From contig UQPB01000059.1 of NCBI GenBank assembly GCA_900542835.1, positions 1 through 15,462 of the forward strand: 15,462 bases of DNA, in the 5' to 3' direction. The notes below the pieces were generated by a model. The model ran no database searches, was not told the origin of the DNA, and saw only the letters and a list, made by a program, of their open reading frames with translations. A program made the translations under genes and the position numbers. The DNA is from an uncultured Pelosinus sp. GTDB lineage: Bacteria; Bacillota; Negativicutes; Sporomusales; Acetonemataceae. This document shows, in pieces, positions 7,106 to 14,594 of this stretch. Position 1 is the first letter of the stretch, and every line of letters begins with the position of its first letter.

Positions 7106-8295
7106 CAGACATCCTCACCTTTCCGCTTACCATTTAGCGCCGCCAGCGTCAGTAAAGCCAGCAGCAGCGTCGCCGCCGCAAAGACGCTGGGAGCGGCAAT
7201 GCCAGCATACATTTGCAGCTGCGCCGCGACGACAGGGCCGATAATCTGTCCCAAAGCATAAATTGTTGTTAACTCGCCGATCGCCCGGATTTGAGCCTGC
7301 GGCTGCAGCCGGCAGGCCAGGGTAATCGTAAGACTGGTGATACCGATGAACGTGCCGCCAAACAAAACGCCTCCCGCCAAAGCGCTGGCCGGATGCACAA
7401 TGACCACTGGCAGCAGCATTCCCACAGCCTGCAGGCCATAGGCCAGCACCAGGCCGGCCTGTATGCCAAGCTTCCGGGCAAGCCTGTCCCACATCCAGGC
7501 AGAGGGAGCAGCCGCCAAGCCGATAACTACCCAGCTTTGGTTGGCAACATGACTAAGCGCAGGCATTGCTCCAATCATCTGTACAATAAAGGTAGCGGTA
7601 ATGATATAGCCGATCCCTTCCAGTCCGTAGCTGACCAGCAGCGCACACCAGCTGCGATCCCGTTCAAACCGGTCTGAAGCCTGCGCCGCTTCCGTACTGG
7701 CAGCAACAGAACGGGCCGTGTGCGCCAGGGTCAGCCAGGCGACAGCGCCAAAAAACGCACCGCCAAGCGCCAGCCCCAGCCAGGCGGCTCGCCAGCCGCC
7801 CACCGCGTCAAACAGGGGCACCGCCAGCCCGGTAAAAGCAATGCCGACGCCAACGCCGCTATACAGATAGCGTGCCTGTCCGCTTCGCCCTTGTCCCAAC
7901 ACGATGCCGGAGGCGGCAACAAACAAAACTGCGCTTAGAAAGCCTGACCCCAGCCGCATGAACTGCCAAAGCAGCTGATTCAACGTCAACGGCATAGCCA
8001 GCAGCAAAAAAATGCTGAAGGCCAGCCCTCCCCCCAGCCAGCTGCGCAAATGCATTCTGACCCAGGGCCGCCCCGAGCAATAGGCGCCTAACAGATAGCC
8101 CAAATAATTGGCCGAAGCCATAGCGGCAATATCCCAGCCGGTTGCGCCGGTATCCCTTTGCATCAATGGGATAATTGGCGTAAAGCCAAAGCGGGCTACT
8201 CCCATCGCCAGACTCAAGGCACAGATGCCGCCGATAAGGGTGGATAGGTTGCGGCCTTTATCCGTTTTCGTCACCTCCTGGCGGCAGCCATACAA
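7105..8295 (-). CDS. MFS transporter, YbfB/YjiJ family
   Basis: A 396-aa inner-membrane protein with about twelve hydrophobic helices. The N-terminal signature (LSLAMGVARFGFTPIIPLMQRD, then ANYLGYLLGAYCSG) is that of YbfB/YjiJ-type major facilitator proteins, whose substrates are mostly unknown. Nearly all members sit beside a LysR gene, as here. The start is unclear: TTG 8295 has a weak ribosome-binding site, and GTG 8274 gives a more typical N-terminus but lies inside an AGGAGGTGA sequence. The stop overlaps the tautomerase start, suggesting that the transported compound, or a product of it, is the tautomerase substrate. Confidence 0.88.
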   Translation of the reverse strand: MYGCRQEVTKTDKGRNLSTLIGGICALSLAMGVARFGFTPIIPLMQRDTGATGWDIAAMASANYLGYLLGAYCSGRPWVRMHLRSWLGGGLAFSIFLLLAMPLTLNQLLWQFMRLGSGFLSAVLFVAASGIVLGQGRSGQARYLYSGVGVGIAFTGLAVPLFDAVGGWRAAWLGLALGGAFFGAVAWLTLAHTARSVAASTEAAQASDRFERDRSWCALLVSYGLEGIGYIITATFIVQMIGAMPALSHVANQSWVVIGLAAAPSAWMWDRLARKLGIQAGLVLAYGLQAVGMLLPVVIVHPASALAGGVLFGGTFIGITSLTITLACRLQPQAQIRAIGELTTIYALGQIIGPVVAAQLQMYAGIAAPSVFAAATLLLALLTLAALNGKRKGEDV

Positions 8296-8306
8296 ATCAG
8301 AGGCAA

Positions 8307-8319
8307 TAACCGCGGGTTA
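8307..8319. promoter_or_regulatory. Candidate LysR-type operator (T-N11-A dyad)
   Basis: TAACC-GCG-GGTTA, a dyad with perfect 5-bp arms that also fits the T-N11-A pattern of LysR regulators. It lies in the 113-bp divergent gap between the transporter and the LysR gene, just upstream of the transporter start. This is the place for a regulator that controls both directions. No clean -35/-10 pair stands out on either strand. Confidence 0.45.
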
Positions 8320-8408
8320 ATCAACTGATTTTATGGTACTATGAAATAGACGCCGGCAGAAGCGATTTGTTTCTATCATGGCGATCGGTTTTATCTATGG
8401 AGGGTAAA

Positions 8409-9281
8409 ATGGATTTAGACGACATCAATATTTTCCGCGCGGTCGCATTATATGGCTCCATGACGCAGGCGGCTGAAGTTCTGGGCTACGCGCAGTCCAG
8501 CGTTACCGCCCGCATTCGCAAGCTGGAAGCCGCGCTGAAGGTAAACCTGCTTTACCGTCATGCCAAAGGGGTGCAGCTCACTCCCGCCGGCCGCATTTTT
8601 CTTGAGCAAGGCTTGAAAATCACCCGGCTGACGGAAGAATTACCCCGGCTTTTAAGTCTGAATTCGGTCCCCGAGGGCCTGCTGCGGCTGGGGTCGATGG
8701 AGACGACGGCGGCAATTCGCCTGCCGGCGCTGCTCAAATATTATCACACGCACTATGACAGAGTGGAGCTATCGCTGCATACGGATACCAGCGAAGGCTT
8801 AATCAATAAAATTTTAACCTACGAGCTGGATCTGGCATTTGTCGCGTCGCCTGTCAACCATCCCGAGCTCGATGAGTTTGAGGCTTTCCGGGAAGAACTG
8901 GTGCTGGTGTCGGCCAGCGGCCAGGAGCAGCAGCCGATCAGCGAAATCCTGCGTCAGAGGACCATACTGGTTTTCCGCGCCGGCTGCTCTTACCGGCTGC
9001 TGCTCGAACGCTATTTACTGGAGCTCCGGGCGACAGCGTTAAAGCGGTTCGAGTTTGGCTCGCTGGAGGCAATCATCGGCGGCGTTGCAGCCGGCATCGG
9101 CATTTCCCTGCTGCCCCGGTCAGTTGTTGACAGCCGGCTGCGAACAGGCGAGCTCAGCGCCTATGAGCTGCCGGTACACCTGCGCTATTGCCCGACACTG
9201 CTGATCCGGCGAAAAGACGCGGTGCAAACAGCGGCTAGTGCCAGCTTCCTTGATTTAGCCCGCGGTGCATCTGCATTCTGA
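8409..9281 (+). CDS. LysR-family transcriptional regulator
   Basis: A 290-aa regulator. I start at ATG 8409, behind GGAGGG with four bases between, rather than at 8367, which would add 14 residues before the usual MDLDDINIFRAV opening. The N-terminal winged helix-turn-helix (about 15-60: SMTQAAEVLGYAQSSVTARIRKLE) is followed by a linker helix and a type 2 periplasmic-binding-like effector domain (about 88-285). It is divergent from the MFS-tautomerase pair and probably senses a small molecule related to their substrate. Family length and arrangement are ordinary. Confidence 0.93.
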   Translation: MDLDDINIFRAVALYGSMTQAAEVLGYAQSSVTARIRKLEAALKVNLLYRHAKGVQLTPAGRIFLEQGLKITRLTEELPRLLSLNSVPEGLLRLGSMETTAAIRLPALLKYYHTHYDRVELSLHTDTSEGLINKILTYELDLAFVASPVNHPELDEFEAFREELVLVSASGQEQQPISEILRQRTILVFRAGCSYRLLLERYLLELRATALKRFEFGSLEAIIGGVAAGIGISLLPRSVVDSRLRTGELSAYELPVHLRYCPTLLIRRKDAVQTAASASFLDLARGASAF

Positions 9282-9319
9282 CTGGGATTGTGCCAACGCG
9301 CGAAGCGATGAGAGTATGG

Positions 9320-9393
9320 CGGAGAATGCAGGAAACGATTTCACGGCGACGGGCAATGTAGCGAGCTGCCGCCTATATGCTTCCTGTTCTCCG
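9320..9393. repeat. Imperfect inverted repeat in a convergent gap
   Basis: CGGAGAA-TG-CAGGAA (9320-9334) is mirrored by TTCCTG-TTCTCCG (9381-9393), with 46 bases between. It lies between two converging genes, LysR and the metal ATPase. It could be a long terminator-like structure or a degenerate repeat element. No T-tract follows closely, and I see no clear terminator for either gene elsewhere in this gap. Confidence 0.4.
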
Positions 9394-9452
9394 TCTGGTC
9401 TCCGTGGATAACGCGCCCGCATTCCGGACTTTTGCGACAGCCGCTTGCAAGT

Positions 9453-11867
9453 TTATTTTATTTCCCGCGCCAGCCGCATGCCGTTGAGTGTGACCAGGAT
9501 CGAGGCGCCGGTATCGGCCAGTACCGCCAGCCATAGATTGACAAACCCGCCGAAGGTGCCGGCGACGAACAGGACTTTGACAGCCAGGGAAAAGGTCACA
9601 TTTTGCTTGATCAGCGCCACGGTTTTGCGGCTGAGCTTAATCACATAAGCCAGTTTGCCCAGGTCATCCGCCATCAACGCAATATCGGCGGTTTCCAGAG
9701 CGGTATCCGAACCGGCCACACCCATTGCCACACCGACGGCGGCGGTCGCCAGCGCGGGAGCGTCATTGATGCCGTCTCCGACCATGGCGACCCGGCCGTA
9801 ATCGGCCGCGACCCGCTTCAGCGCCGCCACTTTGTCCTCCGGCAGCAATTCGCCGTAAAAGGCGTCCAACTGCAATTTAGCGGCAATCGCGGCCGCCACC
9901 CTCCGGTTATCACCGGTCAGCATGACCAGCTTGCGTACGCCGGCCGCCCGCAGTGCCGCCAGCGCTGCGGCACTGTTGTCCCGCAGCATGTCGGCAACGG
10001 CAACCGCTCCCAGCACCCGCTGCCCGGTCCCGATCAGCATCACTGTCTTGCCCTGTTCCTCCAGTTGGGTCAGCGTCGCTTCATAGCCGCTGTGGACATG
10101 GCCCAGTTCCTCAAACCAACGGCTATTGCCGACATACACGGTCTCGCCGGCAATCTCGGCCTGCGCCCCCCGGCCCACCACCGCCTGAAAATTGACCGCA
10201 GCCGGCAAAGCTATCTGGCCGGCCTCAGCCACGATTGCCTGCGCCAGCGGATGCTCCGACCATTTTTCCACTGCCGCCGCCAGCGCCAGCAGTTCTTCTG
10301 TACCGGTATCAGCCAAAGGCAGAAGGTCGGTTACCACCGGCCTGCCGACCGTCAGCGTTCCCGTTTTATCAAAGGCGATTGCCCGCACTTGCCCCATCTG
10401 CTCTAAATGGGCGCCGCCCTTGATCAGTACACCGCGCCGCGAGGCGTTGCCGATGGCCGACACGATCGAAACCGGCGTGGAAATTACCAGCGCGCAGGGA
10501 CAGGAAATCACCAGCAGCACCAGCGCCCGGTAGAACCAGACGTCAAATGACTGCCGCAGCAGCAGCCAGGGTATGAAAAGTACGCCCAGTGCGGCTAACA
10601 TAACGGCCGGGGTATAGTATTTGGCAAAGCTGTCGACAAACTGCTGCAACGGCGCTCTCTCCGCCTGCGCAGCCTCAACCATATGCATGATTTTGGCCAG
10701 TGTCGAGTCCGCCGCCAGCTTGGTGACCGTAACCTCCAGCGCGCCTTGTTCATTGACCGTGCCGGCGTATACCGGATCGCCGGCCTGTTTTTCAACCGGC
10801 ATGGACTCGCCGGTAATTGGCGCCTGATTGACGGTTGAACTGCCGCTTGCGACCATGCCGTCCATAGCAATCCGGTCGCCCGGCTTGACAAGCATAACAT
10901 CGCCTATCACGATTTCCTCGACCGGCAGCCGCTGTTCCTGCCCGTCACGGCGCACCAGCGCTTCCCGCGGCGCCAGCTGCATCAGCGCCCGGATTGAAGC
11001 CCGGGTCTTATCCAGCGTGTAGGCCTGCAGCGCATTGCCCAGCGAAAACAGGAAAACAACTGTCGCCCCCTCGCTCCATTCACCGATCACCACTGCGCCG
11101 GCGACGGCGACCGTCATGAGGAAGTTCATATCCAGCGTCAGGCTTTTCAGTCCGTACAGGCCGCTTTTGGCCACATGATAGCCGCCGCTGAGTATGCCGG
11201 CCAGATAGGCGGCGATAGTCAGCGCTTCGGCCGCTCCGGCCCATTCCAGCAGCATAGCGGCCGCCAGAAAGATGCCGGAGACGGCTGTCGCCACTGTCCG
11301 CGGCCGGCGCCACCAGACACCGCTCGCGCCGATGCCGCCGCGATCATCCGGGATTGCCTGGTAGCCGGCCTGTTGTACGGCTTTAACAATAGCCGCCGTG
11401 GTCAGCGTATGCTCCACCCGTAATTTGCCGGCGCCAAAGTTCACGCTTGCCGATTGTACACCGGCCAGAGCGGCAATTTTTTGTTCCAGCTTGACGGCGC
11501 AATCGGCACAATCCAGGCCCTCGATCCGGAAAACCGATACAACCGGCACAGACACAGTCCCGTCAGTCTGCAGCAGAACCGCATCATAGCCGAAGCCGTT
11601 GACAGTCTGAATGATCCGGGTCGCTTCCAGCGAGGTTTGATCATAAACCACCTTTAGTTTGGCCACGGCAAAATTCACCTGTGCTTCCCGTACACCGGCC
11701 AGCCGCTGGATAGCCCTCGCTAATTTAGCAGCGCAGTCGGCACAATCCAGGCCGTCAATACGGAATGTGCCGGTGATCAAATTGCCGCCAACGGCGGCCG
11801 TTTTGTCCGCGCCGCCCGACTCCTCCTGACGGCAGCCGCAATCGCCAGCCGCGTTTTTCAGTCCCAT
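9453..11867 (-). CDS. P1B-type heavy-metal ATPase (Zn/Cd/Pb exporter, ZntA/CadA type)
   Basis: An 804-aa cation pump that drives metal out of the cytoplasm using ATP. It has a short Cys-bearing N-tail (C10, C12) and two heavy-metal-associated domains, each with GLDCADC (C42/C45 and C120/C123). About eight TM helices carry the CPC metal site (C456, C458). Also present are TGES (352-355), phosphorylated Asp500 in DKTGTLT, the HP locus (539-540) and GDGINDAP (697-704). Lys764 in TM7 and Asp785 in TM8, with CPC, mark the P1B-2 group specific for Zn2+, Cd2+ and Pb2+ rather than copper. The start is ATG with AAGGAG eight bases before. It lies 60 bases after the ArsR-type repressor and is surely controlled by it. 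Two HMA domains are slightly more than most ZntA proteins have. Confidence 0.95.
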   Translation of the reverse strand: MGLKNAAGDCGCRQEESGGADKTAAVGGNLITGTFRIDGLDCADCAAKLARAIQRLAGVREAQVNFAVAKLKVVYDQTSLEATRIIQTVNGFGYDAVLLQTDGTVSVPVVSVFRIEGLDCADCAVKLEQKIAALAGVQSASVNFGAGKLRVEHTLTTAAIVKAVQQAGYQAIPDDRGGIGASGVWWRRPRTVATAVSGIFLAAAMLLEWAGAAEALTIAAYLAGILSGGYHVAKSGLYGLKSLTLDMNFLMTVAVAGAVVIGEWSEGATVVFLFSLGNALQAYTLDKTRASIRALMQLAPREALVRRDGQEQRLPVEEIVIGDVMLVKPGDRIAMDGMVASGSSTVNQAPITGESMPVEKQAGDPVYAGTVNEQGALEVTVTKLAADSTLAKIMHMVEAAQAERAPLQQFVDSFAKYYTPAVMLAALGVLFIPWLLLRQSFDVWFYRALVLLVISCPCALVISTPVSIVSAIGNASRRGVLIKGGAHLEQMGQVRAIAFDKTGTLTVGRPVVTDLLPLADTGTEELLALAAAVEKWSEHPLAQAIVAEAGQIALPAAVNFQAVVGRGAQAEIAGETVYVGNSRWFEELGHVHSGYEATLTQLEEQGKTVMLIGTGQRVLGAVAVADMLRDNSAAALAALRAAGVRKLVMLTGDNRRVAAAIAAKLQLDAFYGELLPEDKVAALKRVAADYGRVAMVGDGINDAPALATAAVGVAMGVAGSDTALETADIALMADDLGKLAYVIKLSRKTVALIKQNVTFSLAVKVLFVAGTFGGFVNLWLAVLADTGASILVTLNGMRLAREIK

Positions 11868-11927
11868 ACATTCAACTCCTTAACACCGTTTCGCTTCCCG
11901 TATGTCTCGTGCAAGTCCGGCGCGGAA

Positions 11928-12299
11928 TCAGATGCGGCAGGTATGACAAACATGCTCCAGCCCCTGGCGCATCAACCCCACAACATGATCGTCATCCAGC
12001 GAATACCAGGCTTCTTTGCCTTCCTTACGGAATTTAACCAGTCTGGCGGCGCGCAGCACCCGTAACTGGTGGGAAATCGCCGACTGTCCCATTGACAGCG
12101 CGCCGGCAATATCGCACACGCACATTTCCCGCTTAATTAGCAGCTGCAGAATGTTGATCCGGGTGCAATCGCCTAAAATTTTAAAAATATCGGCCAGGTT
12201 CCGTACCGTGTCTTCAGGCAGCAAGTCGGCCTTTGCGCAACAGATCATTTCCGGATGCTCGCATTGCTCCTCGCACATATCACAGACTGACTCTCTCAC
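11928..12299 (-). CDS. ArsR/SmtB-family metal-sensing repressor, CadC-like
   Basis: A 123-aa winged-helix repressor that leaves DNA when it binds metal. Two metal sites seem present. The CadC-type site uses the Cys-rich N-terminus (C6, C9, C13, C20, C21) plus C60 and C62 of REMCVCD. The SmtB-type alpha-5 site is formed by D103-x-H105 and H116-x-x-H119. The C-tail (HVCHTC) adds two more cysteines. The recognition helix is MGQSAISHQLRVLRAARLV. The start is GTG behind GAGGTGG. It is the first gene of the operon with the ATPase and likely represses its own promoter (12322-12365). Confidence 0.93.
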   Translation of the reverse strand: MRESVCDMCEEQCEHPEMICCAKADLLPEDTVRNLADIFKILGDCTRINILQLLIKREMCVCDIAGALSMGQSAISHQLRVLRAARLVKFRKEGKEAWYSLDDDHVVGLMRQGLEHVCHTCRI

Positions 12300-12321
12300 G
12301 ATGCCACCTCAACGATAAAAA

Positions 12322-12365
12322 ATAATCTAATATATGATTATACGTTCATACGTATCGTATGCGAA
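12322..12365 (-). promoter_or_regulatory. Metal operon promoter with ArsR-type inverted repeat
   Basis: On the minus strand TTCGCA (12365-12360), 17 bases and a perfect TATAAT (12342-12337) form a sigma-70 promoter. The inverted repeat ATAATC-N8-GATTAT (12322-12341) covers most of the -10 and the start-site region, as SmtB/CadC operators do. The -35 to -10 spacer also holds the palindrome ATACGTAT (12347-12354). Binding at the repeat would block RNA polymerase until metal is sensed. Confidence 0.7.
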
Positions 12366-12406
12366 ACGTGCGCTTTTGGGTCAGCACAAATACTGTAAAA
12401 TTCAAG

Positions 12407-12442
12407 AAGCGTGGAGAATAGGCGCCCCTATTCTCCACGCTT
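12407..12442 (-). terminator. Terminator of the quinone reductase gene
   Basis: A perfect 16-bp stem (AAGCGTGGAGAATAGG, 12407-12422, and its complement 12427-12442) with a 4-base loop. On the minus strand it lies about 80 bases beyond the reductase stop and is followed by TTCTTGAATTTT. It also insulates the metal promoter just beyond. A second short hairpin, CTGCCGGC-TAC-GCCGGCAG (12454-12472), precedes it. Confidence 0.75.
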
Positions 12443-12523
12443 TCAAAGCTTTCCTGCCGGCTACGCCGGCAGCAGCAATCAGTATACATAGCTCCAGTCT
12501 GACACGAGCTGAAAAAGGCTAAA

Positions 12524-13105
12524 TCAAAACAGGCTGTCGAACTTGCCTCGCAGCGTCTCCAGCATTTCCCGGCGGGCGGCATTGTCAACTGCCGGGACCG
12601 CGCCGAAGAATAGATGCTCAAGCGATTCAATGCCGCAGAAGGCGAGTATGCCCGTGTCCGCCGTTTTACGCATGGCACTGGTCATGCCGATAGCGTCATA
12701 ATGCTCCGTCGGCGTTCCCTGCGTGGTAATAATCAGGCCTTTTTTCCCGGCGAGAAGCCCAACCACATTTCCCTGCTCATATTGATAGGCAAAACCGTAA
12801 GCAAATACCCGGTCAATATACCCCTTCAGCAGAGCCGGGATTCCAGCCCACCAGACAGGATAAATCAACGTAATCACATCCGCGGCCCTGATATAGGCTT
12901 GCTCCCTGGCAATGTCAGGCGGATTGTTGCCGGTTTGAAACGCCTCAAAATCAGCCCCTTTCAGTACCGGATCAAAGTTCAATTCGTAAAGGTCGCGCAC
13001 CGTGACCTGATGCCCCTTGTCCGTCAGTGCTTTTACGGCGGTGTCCAGGATAGCGGCATTAAAGCTCCTCGGATTTGGATGAGCGTACAGAATAAGATGA
13101 TTCAT
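12524..13105 (-). CDS. NAD(P)H:quinone oxidoreductase, flavodoxin-2 fold
   Basis: A 193-aa soluble flavoprotein of the MdaB/KefF/NQO type that makes two-electron reductions of quinones or similar compounds. I start at ATG 13105 (MNHLILYAHPNPRSFN), with AAGGAG seven bases upstream; the frame is open further up but has no site there. The opening HPNPRSFN binds the flavin phosphate, IYPVWWAGIPALLKGYIDRVFAYGFAY lines the flavin and dimer interface, and TTQGTP follows in its expected place. It lies 102 bp downstream of a MarR-type regulator, with a related operator before its ribosome-binding site, so it is probably induced by electrophiles or quinones. The true substrate is unknown. Confidence 0.9.
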   Translation of the reverse strand: MNHLILYAHPNPRSFNAAILDTAVKALTDKGHQVTVRDLYELNFDPVLKGADFEAFQTGNNPPDIAREQAYIRAADVITLIYPVWWAGIPALLKGYIDRVFAYGFAYQYEQGNVVGLLAGKKGLIITTQGTPTEHYDAIGMTSAMRKTADTGILAFCGIESLEHLFFGAVPAVDNAARREMLETLRGKFDSLF

Positions 13106-13121
13106 TATGTCACTCCTTTTT

Positions 13122-13135
13122 GTTCGACATCTAAC
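13122..13135. promoter_or_regulatory. Second candidate MarR operator, before the reductase
   Basis: GTTCGACATCTAAC, an imperfect 14-bp dyad (on the minus strand GTTAGATGTCGAAC), lies 16 bases upstream of the reductase ATG. It shares ATCTAA and the spacing with the perfect dyad TTAGATATCTAA in the MarR promoter. The shared design suggests the same protein binds both. A clear -35/-10 pair for the reductase was not found. Confidence 0.5.
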
Positions 13136-13207
13136 TTTCTCTTTAAAAAAATACTTCACAGTTGCCATAGTGCGTGCATGACCGGGTCAACGGCAAATCA
13201 CAATACC

Positions 13208-13633
13208 CTAATCCAAATTGCGGCTGATTTTCGCCAGCGCCGTCTCCAGCCACTCCGCTTCCGCGTCGGGAATGTCTTTATAGACCACGCTGTTCAGTTT
13301 TGCCGAGATTAGACCAAACACCGGCTTTAACTGCCTGCCCTTCCCGGTTAAGTCAATCAGCGTCACGCGGCTGTCCGCAGCGCTTTTCTCCTTAGTGACA
13401 TAGCCAAGCTCGACAAGTTTATCCACCAGAACCGTAACTGTCGGCTTGGTCCGGTGAATCTGCTCGGCCAAATCCTTCATCGTGTAGGGTTCCCCTTGCA
13501 GCAGCAGCGCCAGGATACCGCCATGGGAAGGTACAATGCCATGAATTCCGTGGCGCTCAAGCTCGCGAACAATCAGCTTATGGGCCTTATCAGCGATTCG
13601 ACTCGCCAGGGCGACAACATTGTTATTTCTCAT
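13208..13633 (-). CDS. MarR-family transcriptional regulator
   Basis: A 141-aa winged-helix regulator. The core is ILALLLQGEPYTMKDLAEQIHRTKPTVTVLVDKLVELGYVTKEKSAADSRVTLIDLT: helix-turn-helix, recognition helix (KPTVTVLVDKLV) and the wing with the DSR motif. Dimer helices flank it at both ends. MarR proteins usually release DNA when a phenolic, an oxidant or a similar compound binds. The ATG at 13633 stands only six bases from the -10 box and has no ribosome-binding site, so the mRNA is probably leaderless. It likely represses itself and the quinone reductase downstream. No Cys is present, so direct thiol sensing as in OhrR is unlikely. Confidence 0.92.
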   Translation of the reverse strand: MRNNNVVALASRIADKAHKLIVRELERHGIHGIVPSHGGILALLLQGEPYTMKDLAEQIHRTKPTVTVLVDKLVELGYVTKEKSAADSRVTLIDLTGKGRQLKPVFGLISAKLNSVVYKDIPDAEAEWLETALAKISRNLD

Positions 13634-13639
13634 GGCTTT

Positions 13640-13668
13640 ATTATAATTAGATATCTAACCATTGTCAA
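13640..13668 (-). promoter_or_regulatory. Consensus sigma-70 promoter with palindromic operator in the spacer
   Basis: On the minus strand TTGACA (13668-13663), exactly 17 bases and TATAAT (13645-13640) match the consensus in all twelve positions. The spacer contains the perfect 12-bp palindrome TTAGATATCTAA (13647-13658), a typical MarR-size operator placed to block RNA polymerase. The predicted start, seven bases beyond the -10, is the A of the MarR ATG itself. Confidence 0.85.
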
Positions 13669-13705
13669 GAACTGTTTTCCTGCCTTGCCGCCGTCTCTGT
13701 CCGGC

Positions 13706-14068
13706 TTATAGTCTGTCCAGGACTTCTACGGTCCGCGCATTGACAACATTACCGGTGTTCAAGGTTGTCTTCGGTTCGATCAGCATGACCTGCACTTCCT
13801 GCTCCGCAACCGGAAGGTGCTCAACACCGCTGGGAATAACGATAAATTCGCCTTCCTCAAGCCAAACCCCTTTATCCCTGAACCGGATCAGCAGTCTGCC
13901 TTTTACCACCAAAAACAATTCATCCTCATTGTCGTGGTGATGCCAGACAAATTCTCCCTTTAACTTAGCCAATTTGATATAGGAATCATTCAGCTCGCTG
14001 ACAATCTTCGGACGCCAATGGTCTGCGAACAGGCCAAATTTCTGTGAAAGAACAATCTTTTCCATCAT
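13706..14068 (-). CDS. Small single-domain cupin protein
   Basis: A protein of 120 aa from ATG 14068, or 119 aa from the adjacent ATG 14065; AAGGAG stands four and seven bases before them. The frame extends to 14128 without a ribosome-binding site. Cupin motif 1 is KGEFVWHHHDNEDELFLVV with G (metal ligands: two of the His, and Glu). Motif 2 is EGEFIVIPSGVEHLPVAE (third His). All ligands are present, so it should bind a metal. Similar small cupins are annotated as mannose-6-phosphate isomerase-like, but the substrate is unknown. It lies between the TfoX-domain gene and the MarR promoter. Confidence 0.88.
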   Translation of the reverse strand: MMEKIVLSQKFGLFADHWRPKIVSELNDSYIKLAKLKGEFVWHHHDNEDELFLVVKGRLLIRFRDKGVWLEEGEFIVIPSGVEHLPVAEQEVQVMLIEPKTTLNTGNVVNARTVEVLDRL

Positions 14069-14145
14069 TTTACTCCTTACAGCTTCTCCGGGTTCCGTCG
14101 CCGTATCAATACACAGCGCATCCGGCACGGCCGGGATCGAGGCAA

Positions 14146-14418
14146 TCAGCTTTGCCTGTCAGCAGCTAAGTTCGCCAAAAATGCCCGAAGCTCCTGTTTT
14201 ACATCTGCCGGCAGCTGTGTATCGGGGATGCCGAGAACCGCGCCTTGCAATCCGTACAGCATGTGCAGGCAGGCGCCGGCGTCGCGCTGACTGCGAATGC
14301 GGCGGAAGGCCTCTTTCGCGCCTATTTCCCTGAGCTGTTGCGGCGTTTCAATACCGACCGCCAGCAAATTGGCCGCCAATACCTTGCCAATATTGGGCAG
14401 CTTGCTTAAACTGCTCAT
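14146..14418 (-). CDS. TfoX C-terminal domain protein
   Basis: A 90-aa protein formed by the TfoX C-terminal domain alone. Its first half (LSKLPNIGKVLAANLLAVGIETPQQLREIGAKEAFRRIR) is the family's helix-hairpin-helix-like pattern, and LHMLYGLQGAVLG follows as expected. In Haemophilus TfoX promotes competence, but stand-alone C-terminal domains are widespread and their role is unknown; DNA or protein binding is only a guess. ATG with AGGAGGAGG six bases upstream. It lies 77 bp before the cupin on the same strand and may share its transcript. Confidence 0.85.
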   Translation of the reverse strand: MSSLSKLPNIGKVLAANLLAVGIETPQQLREIGAKEAFRRIRSQRDAGACLHMLYGLQGAVLGIPDTQLPADVKQELRAFLANLAADRQS

Positions 14419-14494
14419 ACAGTCCCTCCTCCTATCATTTCCGGTATGCTCGCAGTTTCTACGGCTTACTGCCGCTAACAGATACTTATACTGT

Positions 14495-14523
14495 TTGTCT
14501 TTTAGCTACACTTATTTTATACT
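14495..14523 (+). promoter_or_regulatory. Promoter of the two-TM protein gene
   Basis: TTGTCT (14495-14500), 17 bases and TATACT (14518-14523): 4/6 and 5/6 matches to sigma-70 boxes with ideal spacing, in an A/T-rich stretch about 70 bp before the ATG at 14595. Confidence 0.65.
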
Positions 14524-14594
14524 ATTTTTCTGGAAAGTAAAACTCTGGCAGCAATCTAGCCTGCACGGCAGCAGCCATAAAGAGGAGGAAAGTC

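Noticed and set aside
9603..10406. Long plus-strand open frame (267 codons) opposite the metal ATPase
   Set aside because: Antisense shadow of a fully supported P1B-ATPase; the product is His/Arg/Gln-rich with no family pattern and no ribosome-binding site.
12614..13312. Plus-strand open frame (232 codons) opposite the quinone reductase and MarR genes
   Set aside because: It crosses two real genes and their control region; there is no start signal.
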